18,642 nt of DNA from DATNFP01 sp035606335 (GTDB lineage: Bacteria > Bacteroidota > Bacteroidia > Chitinophagales > Chitinophagaceae), in contig DATNFP010000064.1 of the NCBI GenBank assembly GCA_035606335.1, positions 1 through 18,642 on the forward strand. The letters are read 5' to 3'. Positions 1 through 8,452 of the stretch are shown here, piece by piece (position 1 is the stretch's first letter; every line of letters begins with the position of its first letter). The translations under genes were made by a program, and so were the position numbers. Under the pieces are notes generated by a model. It did not search any database, had not been told where the DNA came from, and was given only the letters and a program-made list of their open reading frames with translations.

Positions 1-804
1 CACTGTATCAGGATAAGCATGAGTACTTATCCAATATTCATCACGCCATGCATTCAGGTTTTGTTGCATGGTAAAAGTGGCCCCTATCCGTAGACCAATC
101 TTGTTACTTAGTTTGCCCTCATACATTGCACCAAGTTTATAATAAATACCTCCTATTTTGGTATTCTGGATAAACTCAGAATTGTATGCATTGGTTGTAT
201 CTGAATTATATATGTTGTTGGATGTATTGATATTTCCGAACATATACCCGAAATTAAATCCGATACTGAAATTTTTATACTTTCCTGCGGCACCGACATA
301 AGCATAGTTAACACCACCTGTACCAATCAGTGAATTGATAGTGTTGTTTCCAAGTGCAGTGTTTGTTGTATCGGCAAAATTGTAATAGATATGCGTATAC
401 GGACGCATACCTATGCACATGCCTGCATTTTTACCAATAGGTATACCAATGTTTAGATATGATAATGTGGCAGTACCTGTAGTATAGTTTTGATCAGCTG
501 AAGCTAATGTTCTTATACTTGCTTCTGCGCCTACTTCATAAGTTGTTAATGCCAGAAATGCGTAAGAAGCTGGATTGTCAGAATTTACAGATACCGGGCT
601 TTCATATGCCGATGAAATATGTCCCATCCCCCTCAATAAAGCATTATCGCCATCCCACATTTCACCGATCCCGAACCGTGAATATGGCGCATTTTCACGT
701 GTTGATAGCGGATCGCTTACTGTACTTGTTTGTCCAAAAGCCTGAATTCCAAAAAAACTAAGAATTAAAATGGGTAAAAAGTACTTAGCGTGGTATCGGT
801 ACAT
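1..804 (-). CDS. Outer-membrane beta-barrel protein, C-terminus cut by window edge
   Basis: I read 268 codons in this frame with no stop before the window edge, so the C-terminal part is missing. The protein opens with MYRYHAKYF, a hydrophobic stretch and a likely signal-peptidase site after IQAFG or AFGQ. It continues with a segment rich in Gly, Asn, Tyr and Ser (YSRFGIGEMW, RGMGHISSAYESP, NSDNPASYAF), followed by alternating aromatic strands typical of a barrel. The 'YSRFGIG...RGMG...NPASY' pattern is familiar from FadL-like/putative outer-membrane proteins of Bacteroidota; its substrate is unknown. The ATG lies inside the 3' end of coaX (20-bp overlap), so the two genes are probably translated from one mRNA. 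Assignment to the outer membrane is strong; any transport role is inference. Confidence 0.8.
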   Translation of the reverse strand, partial: MYRYHAKYFLPILILSFFGIQAFGQTSTVSDPLSTRENAPYSRFGIGEMWDGDNALLRGMGHISSAYESPVSVNSDNPASYAFLALTTYEVGAEASIRTLASADQNYTTGTATLSYLNIGIPIGKNAGMCIGMRPYTHIYYNFADTTNTALGNNTINSLIGTGGVNYAYVGAAGKYKNFSIGFNFGYMFGNINTSNNIYNSDTTNAYNSEFIQNTKIGGIYYKLGAMYEGKLSNKIGLRIGATFTMQQNLNAWRDEYWISTHAYPDTV

Positions 805-1528
805 TATGTTTTAATATTAGATTTAACCCCTTCAATAGTAGTTCGGGGTCTGCAAATATCTTACTTTTAAGTTTGGTTGCAAAGAAGGGTGCATCACCCC
901 CCGTTAATATAGCGTTAAAATCCTGGTATTGTTCGTTGTATTCTCCTACTATCCCGTCTATCTCGCAAGCCATTCCAAGCACTGCTCCGCTGCGCATGCA
1001 GGTTGCTGTATCATATCCTAATAATAATAATTCACCATCCACATCTACTTCCGGAAGCTTATCGGTAAACTCGTGCATGGCCCTTAGTCGCATATGCAGA
1101 CCTGGAGATATAGCACCCCCACGAAACGTTTTATTTTTTTGAATAAAATTATATGTAATGCAAGAACCCAGACTTATTACAAGATTATTTTTATTTGGAT
1201 AGAGCAGGTGCGCACCTGTAGCAAGTGCTATGCGGTCTGGTCCTAAACTTTCCTGTGAAAGGTAGGCATTCATGACAGGCAAAGGGGTCCGGCCGTCAAG
1301 TTTTACATATCCTGATGTTCTTGATTGCAACATTTTTTCAAGGCCATCCGGATGATTGGCAACTGAACAGAGTATGCTTTTTACAGGTTTATGATCGTCT
1401 ACATAAAACGAAAGCGAGGATATTGCCTCATTATGAGAAAAGGTTTGAGTATCAACGAGCGTTTCATCGTTGAATAAGGCAGTTTTCACACTGCTATTTC
1501 CCCAATCAACACACAGATTTAGAGACAT
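785..1528 (-). CDS. coaX: Type III pantothenate kinase
   Basis: This enzyme phosphorylates pantothenate, the first step of coenzyme A synthesis in the cytosol. I chose the ATG giving MSLNLCVDWGN (247 aa, normal for CoaX); a further upstream in-frame ATG would add 16 residues of no family character. The actin-like ATP-binding motif DWGNSS is at residues 8-13 and the conserved GPDR with the catalytic Asp at 96-99. The family core GGAISPGLHMRLRAMHEFT lies at about 137-155 and a late GGDA at 210-213. One oddity: the usual second-domain phosphate motif (D-x-G-T-x-x-T) reads SLGSCIT here, so the Asp is replaced by Ser at residue 119. The gene follows the LON-domain gene after about 91 bp and overlaps the outer-membrane protein gene by 20 bp. 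Confidence 0.9.
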   Translation of the reverse strand: MSLNLCVDWGNSSVKTALFNDETLVDTQTFSHNEAISSLSFYVDDHKPVKSILCSVANHPDGLEKMLQSRTSGYVKLDGRTPLPVMNAYLSQESLGPDRIALATGAHLLYPNKNNLVISLGSCITYNFIQKNKTFRGGAISPGLHMRLRAMHEFTDKLPEVDVDGELLLLGYDTATCMRSGAVLGMACEIDGIVGEYNEQYQDFNAILTGGDAPFFATKLKSKIFADPELLLKGLNLILKHNVPIPR

Positions 1529-1619
1529 AATACGTGCTTTTAGGTTGCGAACTGCCAAAATAAGAAAAAATACCAATCATTGTGATAGTAAAAAAATTAT
1601 TCTTGAAAAAGGGCAACAG

Positions 1620-2264
1620 TTATAGATCTAAATCTCCAAGGGAAAGGTTCCTGAAGTGCCCGTTCATTTGTATTCGTGCTTTTACCTCCTCCAGTTCTTT
1701 CAGCATAGGTGTTATATTATTCAGATGCCTGCGCAGGTATTCAAGGCGCTGCAGCTCTGTAAATATGCAAAGCAATTCATATTCCTGTTCCTTCGCCAGG
1801 CCTGTAAAATGAGCAATTTTATAAGATATGGCGCCTGTTTGTTGTTCAGGGAATTTGCTTTCAACATTTAATAAAGAGTACAATCTTTTCACTTCAGATA
1901 TCACACGGGTAGCAAGCGTAGTATCTCCATGTTCCATCACATTTTCAGGGTATTTCACTATCGCTCCGTGATATAGCTTGTCTGGGATTTGCTTTATTAT
2001 TTCAAGTACACGGAATATTTCTGTACCCTTTGTGCGTACATCCATCTCTCCATTATCATATTCCTTTACCAGTTCTGTGATTTCCATCAGGGTCCCGTAT
2101 TCCTCAAGCTTTTTATTCAATACGGCCGGGATTCCAAATGGTTTCTTTTCTTCGATACATTCCGTTATCAGTTGCTTATATCGTGGTTCAAAAACATGCA
2201 GATTGAGTGATTCTCCGGGGTATACAATAATATCTAATGGGAAAATGGGAATAAAATTGATCAT
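1620..2264 (-). CDS. LON peptidase substrate-binding-domain protein
   Basis: A 214-aa protein made almost entirely of the LON N-terminal (PUA-like) domain. It starts with MINFIPIFPLDIIVYPGE and continues with LHVFEPRYKQLI, the signature of stand-alone LON-substrate-binding proteins. No AAA+ or Ser-Lys protease domain follows, so it is not a Lon protease. Its role is unknown; in the full-length protease this domain helps select substrates. The C-terminal half is helical and charged. The gene starts 7 bp after the stop of the O-antigen ligase-like gene, implying one transcript, and lies upstream of coaX. The pairing with a polymer ligase has no evident functional meaning. Confidence 0.85.
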   Translation of the reverse strand: MINFIPIFPLDIIVYPGESLNLHVFEPRYKQLITECIEEKKPFGIPAVLNKKLEEYGTLMEITELVKEYDNGEMDVRTKGTEIFRVLEIIKQIPDKLYHGAIVKYPENVMEHGDTTLATRVISEVKRLYSLLNVESKFPEQQTGAISYKIAHFTGLAKEQEYELLCIFTELQRLEYLRRHLNNITPMLKELEEVKARIQMNGHFRNLSLGDLDL

Positions 2265-2271
2265 AACACTA

Positions 2272-3528
2272 TTACGCCTTTAAATTTTTCTCCTGGTTTA
2301 TATCGGCAGTCAATTCTAATTTCAGCCACAGGATGAAAAACAAATATACAAAGACACCGTATTGTATTTCTAACACCGGGTCTATCATTAACTCAAATAA
2401 TAATAATGATAGCCATGTAATGAAAAAGAAAAAGCTCACCCTGTTTTTTCTTAGCCAGCTCAAGGGCATGAAAACCCAAATGCAAAAAATAATACCTGCC
2501 GGTATGCCGCAGGCCAATGTAACAGTGAGAAATTGGTTGTGGGGCAATAGTTTATTTTCATCGGTTATTTCCGGGTACCAGCGTTCGTATCCCTTTTTCA
2601 TCTCATCAAAAACATCGCCGGCGCTTACACCTGTCACAGGGTGCTTTTTTATGAGTTTTAAAGCTATGTCATACGATATCAGCCGGCCTATGTCACCATA
2701 ATTTCCTGAGCTGTCGTTTTGTTCATACATGCTATATGCATAATGTATATAATTGAGGCGTCCCTGGAAGGTGGGGATATATTTGAATGAAATTATCAGA
2801 AACGATAATAGGGATACGATGATTAAAAAGCCTGTTATTATTTTTCGGATAGCCAGCAGGTATATACTGTAGCAGGTCGCAAACAAATAAAAAGCCATTA
2901 ACCCGCTTTTGGCGGCGAGTATGTGCAGGTAAATACCCAGTAATACTATAGTGCATCCCACAAACCATTTTAGAAATTTGCTATTAAGTCGTGGCCAGAA
3001 ATATACACACCATACGATGAATAGGGTGGTAGACATGCTAAACACTATATGGTCATCTTCACATGGAGCAGGTAATACATGCGATTGACCATATTGATGG
3101 ATATAGTACGCAGGGTTGCTGATAAGAAATGATACGCTATAACAAGCACCCGCAAGAAAAAGTATAGCTACCGATACTGTAAATATTGTTAGCTGTTTTA
3201 CCGAAAACTTTGGTAAGAAGGCGAATGAGAGCGGCAATAATAATATTGGGAGCTTTACCTGGAATCGCTCGCTCCAGTAGGGTATATCATGGCTCCAGAA
3301 ATAAGATATCGCATAGAGGCCTACCCAACAGCAGCCCACCAGCCACCATTTGTTTCGCAACCAGCGGCGGGGATGCACATCTCTGAGTGCATTAACGCCA
3401 AATAATATCATAGCCATGGAATTTACAGGTCTGGATACTAAAAAGCCCACCATCATAGCCACAATGCAAAACAGCGCAATATTCGATTTTGCTAAAACTT
3501 TATAATTAAGAAAATTACTTTTGCTCAC
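2272..3528 (-). CDS. O-antigen ligase / Wzy-family membrane protein
   Basis: A 418-aa polytopic membrane protein with about ten to twelve hydrophobic segments. The largest non-membrane loop, around residues 250-335, matches the periplasmic loop of the Wzy_C/O-antigen ligase family: GDIGRLISYDIALKLIKKHP followed by TGVSAGD, and then LPHNQFL with the His-Asn pair at 330-331. Proteins of this family join or polymerise undecaprenyl-linked glycans in the outer leaflet of the inner membrane; the acceptor cannot be read from sequence. The best start is a GTG at 3528 (MSKSNFLNYK); an ATG at residues 24-25 would cut into the first membrane segment. It diverges from meaB with only 40 bp between them, so the two promoters must lie close together. 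Confidence 0.8.
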   Translation of the reverse strand: MSKSNFLNYKVLAKSNIALFCIVAMMVGFLVSRPVNSMAMILFGVNALRDVHPRRWLRNKWWLVGCCWVGLYAISYFWSHDIPYWSERFQVKLPILLLPLSFAFLPKFSVKQLTIFTVSVAILFLAGACYSVSFLISNPAYYIHQYGQSHVLPAPCEDDHIVFSMSTTLFIVWCVYFWPRLNSKFLKWFVGCTIVLLGIYLHILAAKSGLMAFYLFATCYSIYLLAIRKIITGFLIIVSLLSFLIISFKYIPTFQGRLNYIHYAYSMYEQNDSSGNYGDIGRLISYDIALKLIKKHPVTGVSAGDVFDEMKKGYERWYPEITDENKLLPHNQFLTVTLACGIPAGIIFCIWVFMPLSWLRKNRVSFFFFITWLSLLLFELMIDPVLEIQYGVFVYLFFILWLKLELTADINQEKNLKA

Positions 3529-3568
3529 AACCTGGATATTATTCTAAAACGAACTTAAACGGAATTTA

Positions 3569-4492
3569 GTGCAGGACAAGATAAAACAACTTCTTTTACA
3601 GATACAAAATGGCAATTTTCGTGCCTTGGCGAGAGGCATTACTTTGGTAGAAAATGATCTGCCCGGCTATTACGATCTTTTGCAATCATTGTACGACACT
3701 CAAAAAAGTAAAGTATTAGGTATTACTGGCCCCCCTGGTGCAGGTAAAAGTACACTGGTTAATGCCTTATTGCATCATTGGATAAAAGAGGGGAAAAAGA
3801 TTGCCGTTATCGCTGTCGATCCATCATCTCCTTTTAATTATGGTGCACTGCTTGGCGATAGGATCAGGATGAGTGATTTCTATAATAATGATAATGTATT
3901 CATACGCTCACTTGCGACAAGAGGGGCATTGGGAGGCTTGCATCCTAAAATCATAGAGATTTCCGACCTCATAAAAAATGCGCCATTCGATATCATACTG
4001 GTCGAGACGGTAGGAGTAGGGCAGAGCGAGGTGGAAATAGCAGGTTTGGCAGACTGCACTATTGTAACTCTTGTTCCCGAAGCCGGCGATACTGTACAGA
4101 CCATGAAGGCAGGAATTATGGAGATAGCCGACATTTTTGTTGTTAACAAGGCCGACCGTGATATGTCAGAAGCCCTGTATAGAAACCTCAGGATATTGGT
4201 GCACGAAAAGGCCGGCAAAAGCGATGAAATTCCTGTCATTAAAACTATTGCAACAGAACAAAAAGGGGTTGAGGAATTGGCAAAAAGTATAGAACAGTTT
4301 TTAGAAAAACAAAATGCTATTCCCGATAAACGCCTTCATTTGCTTACTGAAAAAGGTTGGCATTTGATACAGGAACAAAAAATGAAAAATATGGATAGGA
4401 AGAAAATAAGAGGTGAATTACAAATGGCCATGAAGCAACCTGATTTTAATTTGTATGTGTTTATAAAAAATTATTTAATAAACCACATATAA
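3569..4492 (+). CDS. meaB: Methylmalonyl-CoA mutase-associated GTPase MeaB
   Basis: A 307-aa G3E-family GTPase (MeaB/ArgK type), the chaperone that loads and protects adenosylcobalamin in methylmalonyl-CoA mutase. Walker A GPPGAGKS is at residues 54-61, followed by DPSSPF (84-89) and LLGDRIRM. The switch/Walker B region ETVGVGQSE is at 146-154, and the base-recognition motif NKAD at 193-196. Length and motif order match the family. The start is a GTG preceded by no clear ribosome-binding site; there is no ATG nearby in frame. No mutase subunit lies in this window, so the partner must be encoded elsewhere. The gene is followed by 139 bp of AT-rich sequence in which I see no gene or convincing promoter. 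Confidence 0.95.
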   Translation: MQDKIKQLLLQIQNGNFRALARGITLVENDLPGYYDLLQSLYDTQKSKVLGITGPPGAGKSTLVNALLHHWIKEGKKIAVIAVDPSSPFNYGALLGDRIRMSDFYNNDNVFIRSLATRGALGGLHPKIIEISDLIKNAPFDIILVETVGVGQSEVEIAGLADCTIVTLVPEAGDTVQTMKAGIMEIADIFVVNKADRDMSEALYRNLRILVHEKAGKSDEIPVIKTIATEQKGVEELAKSIEQFLEKQNAIPDKRLHLLTEKGWHLIQEQKMKNMDRKKIRGELQMAMKQPDFNLYVFIKNYLINHI

Positions 4493-4631
4493 GTGAAGCT
4501 AACTAAAAAATAATAATCCAGGCTTAGACAAAATATGAACGGCACTCAAAATGCTTGTTATATTTACTGTCTGAAAGCCTCATTGTAATAACTAAAATAT
4601 ACGGGGGATATAGATTCATTGAATTGTAATT

Positions 4632-5723
4632 ATGCTGGTTGATATTATTGCGGCTGCAAAACCTAATTTTTTAAGGATAGCTCCTGTTATAGACGCTATT
4701 CATAAAAATCAAAAAATAGGGAAAGACATAAAGTACCGCTTAATATACATTGGGCCTCATTATGATAAAAATGCAACAGCAGTTTTTTTTAGTCAGCTCT
4801 CTATCTCTCGTCCTAATATCAATATAGAAATCCCTTCAATAACGCAAGCTGAAGAAACAGCATTTATAATGCTGCAGTATGAGAAAATCGTCAAGTCAGA
4901 TAAGCCCGATCTGTTACTCGTAACAGGTAGTAGCACATCTGCAATGGCCTGTACGATAGCTGCAAAGAAGATCGGGAAAATACACGTTTGTCATTTAGAT
5001 GCTGGTGTCCGCAACTATGATACACGCTCGCAACAAGAGGTCAATCGTGTGCTCATTGATTCAGTATCAGATTATTATTTTACATCATCGCATGCAGCAA
5101 ATGAAAATCTTCGCCAGGTAGGCATTTCTGAAGAGAAAATTTTTATTGTCGGTAATACTCTCATAGATACTCTATCCAGGCTGGCTCCTCATTTTAATAA
5201 ACCTTCTATATGGCAAAAGCTGGAATTGCAGTTGCAAAATTATTTTGTTATTACTCTGCAACAACACAATAATATAGAGGATATATCACGTTTAAAAGAT
5301 TTGCTGGTCATAATAGCCCAGGCTACTTATAACCTCCCTGTTATTTTATTTACCAATCCTCGTATAGCAGAATCAATACAAGGTATAGGACTTAAAATGC
5401 CAAATCTGTATATCATGGATATTCCTGATTATTTGCAGTTCAACTATTTGGTAGAGAATGCAATGGCTGTCATTACAGATTCTACCATGTTGCAGGAAGA
5501 GACAACCGTAATGGGCGTACCATGTATCAGTCTGCAGGATACTACTGAAAAACCGGAAACGTACACTATAGGTACTAATGAATTGATCGGTACCAATCCT
5601 GAAGCTATTCCTGGCGCACTTTCGTTAGTATTTTCAGGTAAATGGAAAAGAGGAAATATCCCTTACTTGTGGGACGGAAGATCTGCCGGCAGGATATTAG
5701 AGGTACTTAATAATCTGACGTAA
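4632..5723 (+). CDS. UDP-GlcNAc 2-epimerase homologue with altered active site
   Basis: The 363-aa protein aligns along its whole length with the non-hydrolysing UDP-GlcNAc 2-epimerase (WecB) fold, a GT-B type two-domain enzyme. Recognisable family blocks are RIAPVI (15-20), GPH (41-43), VTGSSTSA (97-104), HLDAGVR (121-127), NR (138-139), IFIVGNTLID (170-179) and TDSTMLQEE (282-290). The family forms read GTRPE, TGQH, GDT, HVEAGLR, PEExNR, THR and TDSGGxQEE. By my alignment the three acidic catalytic positions known from E. coli WecB (Asp95, Glu117, Glu131) are Ser100, Asp123 and Gln135 here, and the THR histidine is replaced (TLQQHN). It may be inactive, have another substrate, or be regulatory. 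It is followed by a WecA-like transferase, so a role in surface-glycan synthesis is likely but not shown. Confidence 0.8.
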   Translation: MLVDIIAAAKPNFLRIAPVIDAIHKNQKIGKDIKYRLIYIGPHYDKNATAVFFSQLSISRPNINIEIPSITQAEETAFIMLQYEKIVKSDKPDLLLVTGSSTSAMACTIAAKKIGKIHVCHLDAGVRNYDTRSQQEVNRVLIDSVSDYYFTSSHAANENLRQVGISEEKIFIVGNTLIDTLSRLAPHFNKPSIWQKLELQLQNYFVITLQQHNNIEDISRLKDLLVIIAQATYNLPVILFTNPRIAESIQGIGLKMPNLYIMDIPDYLQFNYLVENAMAVITDSTMLQEETTVMGVPCISLQDTTEKPETYTIGTNELIGTNPEAIPGALSLVFSGKWKRGNIPYLWDGRSAGRILEVLNNLT

Positions 5724-5919
5724 CATCAAAATGTTAATCGGGCATCATAGGCGTAAAATAAATACTATTTCATTGGATGTTATTGCAAATGCTGGATAAA
5801 AACTATCTTGTAGTTTCATAAAATATTTGTTGGATAGCCGTGAATATTGGTTAATTGGATAAAAAGAAAAATTTAATATTATAACTTTATAGTAGGATAA
5901 TATTTTCAGCCTGCACCTC

Positions 5920-7098
5920 ATGATTGTTTTGCCACCGTATATCGTTTATTTGCTTGCATTTATCTGTTCATTGACGGTGAGTCTTATTTCAATCCCCAAG
6001 ATCATATATATCTCAAAAAGAAAGAGACTTTTTGATATTCCGGACAATAATCGAAAGGTACACCTCAATATTATTCCTAACCTTGGTGGGGTAGGGATTT
6101 TTTTCGCTTATATTATTGTTACCTGTCTTTTTATAACTCCGCTCATATTCGATAAATGGAATTATATAATAGCCTCTACTATACTGTTATTTCTAACGGG
6201 TATAAACGACGACCTTATTACTTTAAGCCCGTCCAAAAAGTTTCTTGCTCAATTTGTAGCTGCTATTATCACAGTTTGCTTCGCTGATATTCGTGTCAAT
6301 TCATTACATGGTTTTTTAGGTATTGAGCAATTGCCATATTGGTATAGCGTCTCTTTTTCGGTTATAGGGTGTATGTTCATTACAAATGCATTCAATCTTA
6401 TCGATGGCATTGATGGTCTCGCAGGTTCTATAGGGGTGTTATGTACTTTTTCGTTGGGTGTATGCCTTGCGTTTGTAAATAATATCGGTGCTGCATGTAT
6501 TTCGTTTGCCCTGATGGGTGCTATCGTAGGTTTTTTACGATACAATATAGCACCTGCTAAAATATTTATGGGGGATACCGGTTCTCTGTTGATAGGCTTT
6601 ACCATCTCTATACTAAGTATATTGTTTGTTCATGCTTACAATGTAGATACGCCATTGGCATCTGTAGTGCATAGCCATAAAGGATCACTGATTGTAACGT
6701 TAGCGATATTATCTATTCCTGTTTTCGACTCTTTTCGTGTCTTTAGCACACGCATTGCCAGGGGAGGATCTCCTTTTAAGGCCGATCGCACCCATTTACA
6801 TCACTACCTGCTTGATCTCGGTTATACGCACTCTGGGTCTGTGAGCATATTGATCACTTCAAATATTCTCGTAATAACTGTTGCATTATTAGTTCAGGAT
6901 TGCGATCCTAACATTGCTCTTGCCAGTATCGTAGCGCTTGCGTTGGGGCTTTTTACAATACTGTACTCTATGCGCAAAAAGAAGCTGGAGAAAAACCGTG
7001 CTATATTGGCCGCGCGTAGTAAGCAGATCACAGTAGCAGGCACCACGCTAAATACCAACGCTGCAGGTGCTGCTATTATAGGCAACGACAAGAAGTAA
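5920..7098 (+). CDS. WecA/MraY-family undecaprenyl-phosphate sugar-1-phosphate transferase
   Basis: A 392-aa inner-membrane enzyme that transfers a sugar-1-phosphate, usually GlcNAc-1-P, from a UDP-sugar to undecaprenyl phosphate, starting a glycan chain. Motifs appear in the expected order: NLGGVGI at 54-60, GINDD with the Asp-Asp pair at 97-98, NAFNLIDGIDGL at 156-167, FMGDTGS at 216-222, and the cytoplasmic THLHHYLLDLG at 291-301. The HLHH loop favours WecA/TagO-type enzymes over MraY. About ten hydrophobic segments span the protein, and a roughly 45-residue basic then Ala/Thr-rich tail follows the last one. The ATG at 5920 gives a good first membrane segment. The 196 bp before it holds no gene I can support. 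The gene ends 39 bp before a convergent gene. Confidence 0.9.
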   Translation: MIVLPPYIVYLLAFICSLTVSLISIPKIIYISKRKRLFDIPDNNRKVHLNIIPNLGGVGIFFAYIIVTCLFITPLIFDKWNYIIASTILLFLTGINDDLITLSPSKKFLAQFVAAIITVCFADIRVNSLHGFLGIEQLPYWYSVSFSVIGCMFITNAFNLIDGIDGLAGSIGVLCTFSLGVCLAFVNNIGAACISFALMGAIVGFLRYNIAPAKIFMGDTGSLLIGFTISILSILFVHAYNVDTPLASVVHSHKGSLIVTLAILSIPVFDSFRVFSTRIARGGSPFKADRTHLHHYLLDLGYTHSGSVSILITSNILVITVALLVQDCDPNIALASIVALALGLFTILYSMRKKKLEKNRAILAARSKQITVAGTTLNTNAAGAAIIGNDKK

Positions 7099-7137
7099 AC
7101 AATATATTATCTTTTATCTTCAGGATGTAATTATAGG

Positions 7138-8436
7138 CTATTGTTCTACCATATAGGAGCTGCTCTGGTATTTAAAAAGGCATATATGCCTGTTCTCATT
7201 GTATAGCAGATTGTCTTCTTTATCCCGCTTTGGTTTTATTTCAAACTTTGTAAAAGGCGCCTCCTTGTTATCATTAAACTTATTGTCGAAGATCGTCCCG
7301 TATCTCCTTAATAAGTAAGAATACCAAACCATTGTTTCATAAGCCCGGTATACAAGCTCACTTGCGTTACCTCCAAATTCTTTTTTATAATTCCTATCCA
7401 GTTCCTGGTCTGCTGGCATGGAAAGGTCAAAATAAAAAGGTGCAGTAATATCTATAGCTACATTAGGGTAGGCATCCGGCTTTCTTAGGCTTGGCATTGT
7501 CCGCCATGAAGGCATACCATACACTTCAAAATGATAAGCCGGGAACAATTCGTAAAGTTGTTTCAGAAGAGCTTCCGCATAGCCAATGTCCATTATGCTC
7601 ATAACAATAACATTTGTCCTGGTACTGTCAAACAGCTTCTCCAATTGCTTTTTATCTGGTGCATTGTTACAGAGTATCTTTTTATATTGTACGGAACTAT
7701 CGTCACTATTTAAGTAGTGATATACAAGGTCATCAAGCGAAGCAGAGGTCCGGTAATAGAGTGTTACATTTTGATTACGGTATTTCTGTGTAATATGTTT
7801 TGTTATCCATTCACAATGTGCTTGCAATGTAGGCTGCATAAGGATAAAGTATGGGTTTTCTTTTATACCTCCGTCTGAAGGAGATAATGCTGAAACGAAA
7901 TTTATCTCATGCTTTTTTGCAAATGCTGCTACCGAAGGTATTTCGTGCGATTGTAATGCCCCAATGATAAGGTCGCTTGAATCAAGTGTTTTATTTTTTA
8001 TTAATGCCTCAGGTGTTTGCGATGGGTCTGTTATGTCATGAACATAAACATCTATATCATATCCTTTCTCATTTAGTGTATCTGCAGCCAGTTGTATCCC
8101 CTGGTAAAAATCCATTCCTTGCAGTGCCTTCTCCGGGATTTTATCTTTATAAACAGGCTTATCGTTTTTTACAAGATCGTCAAGGTATAAGGCGGCTAAT
8201 ACATCTACCCTGTAACGCGATTTCAGCCTGCTTGCAGGATATTCTATTTCCCGCCTTTTTTTTTCGGGAGGTTTTGTCTTTGTTACGGGTTCTACTTTTT
8301 TATGTTGTACTGGTTTACGCTTATGCTGTTGCTCTTTTTTCCCAAACCATTTTTTCCAGAACTGTGCTTCTGCATGCTCATAAGTGCCGGACAATAGTAT
8401 TGTCAGTAAAAAAAAGATACAAGCTTTCCGATTCAT
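7138..8436 (-). CDS. Periplasmic substrate-binding protein (type 1 PBP fold)
   Basis: I chose the start MNRKACIFFLLTILL, which gives a clean signal peptide with a cleavage site after AEA (432 aa). An ATG 30 bases upstream lies across the end of guaA and weakens the signal. After cleavage comes a very basic, Lys/Pro-rich stretch of about 40 residues (FWKKWFGKKEQQHKRKPVQH and on). A Leu-Ile-Val-binding-protein-like domain follows: VDVLAALYLDD, YQGIQLAADTL, LIIGALQSHEIPSVAAFAKK, INFVSALSPSD, and a second lobe with YRAYETMVWYSYLL. These features fit the receptor family used by amino-acid ABC transporters, but no permease or ATPase genes are near, so the ligand and any transport role are open. The gene starts 16 bp after the guaA stop and probably shares its transcript. 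Confidence 0.75.
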   Translation of the reverse strand: MNRKACIFFLLTILLSGTYEHAEAQFWKKWFGKKEQQHKRKPVQHKKVEPVTKTKPPEKKRREIEYPASRLKSRYRVDVLAALYLDDLVKNDKPVYKDKIPEKALQGMDFYQGIQLAADTLNEKGYDIDVYVHDITDPSQTPEALIKNKTLDSSDLIIGALQSHEIPSVAAFAKKHEINFVSALSPSDGGIKENPYFILMQPTLQAHCEWITKHITQKYRNQNVTLYYRTSASLDDLVYHYLNSDDSSVQYKKILCNNAPDKKQLEKLFDSTRTNVIVMSIMDIGYAEALLKQLYELFPAYHFEVYGMPSWRTMPSLRKPDAYPNVAIDITAPFYFDLSMPADQELDRNYKKEFGGNASELVYRAYETMVWYSYLLRRYGTIFDNKFNDNKEAPFTKFEIKPKRDKEDNLLYNENRHICLFKYQSSSYMVEQ

Positions 8437-8452
8437 AACTTCTTTAAAATGA

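Noticed and set aside
507..761. 84-residue plus-strand frame
   Set aside because: Antisense to the outer-membrane protein gene, which reads through with a signal peptide and barrel pattern.
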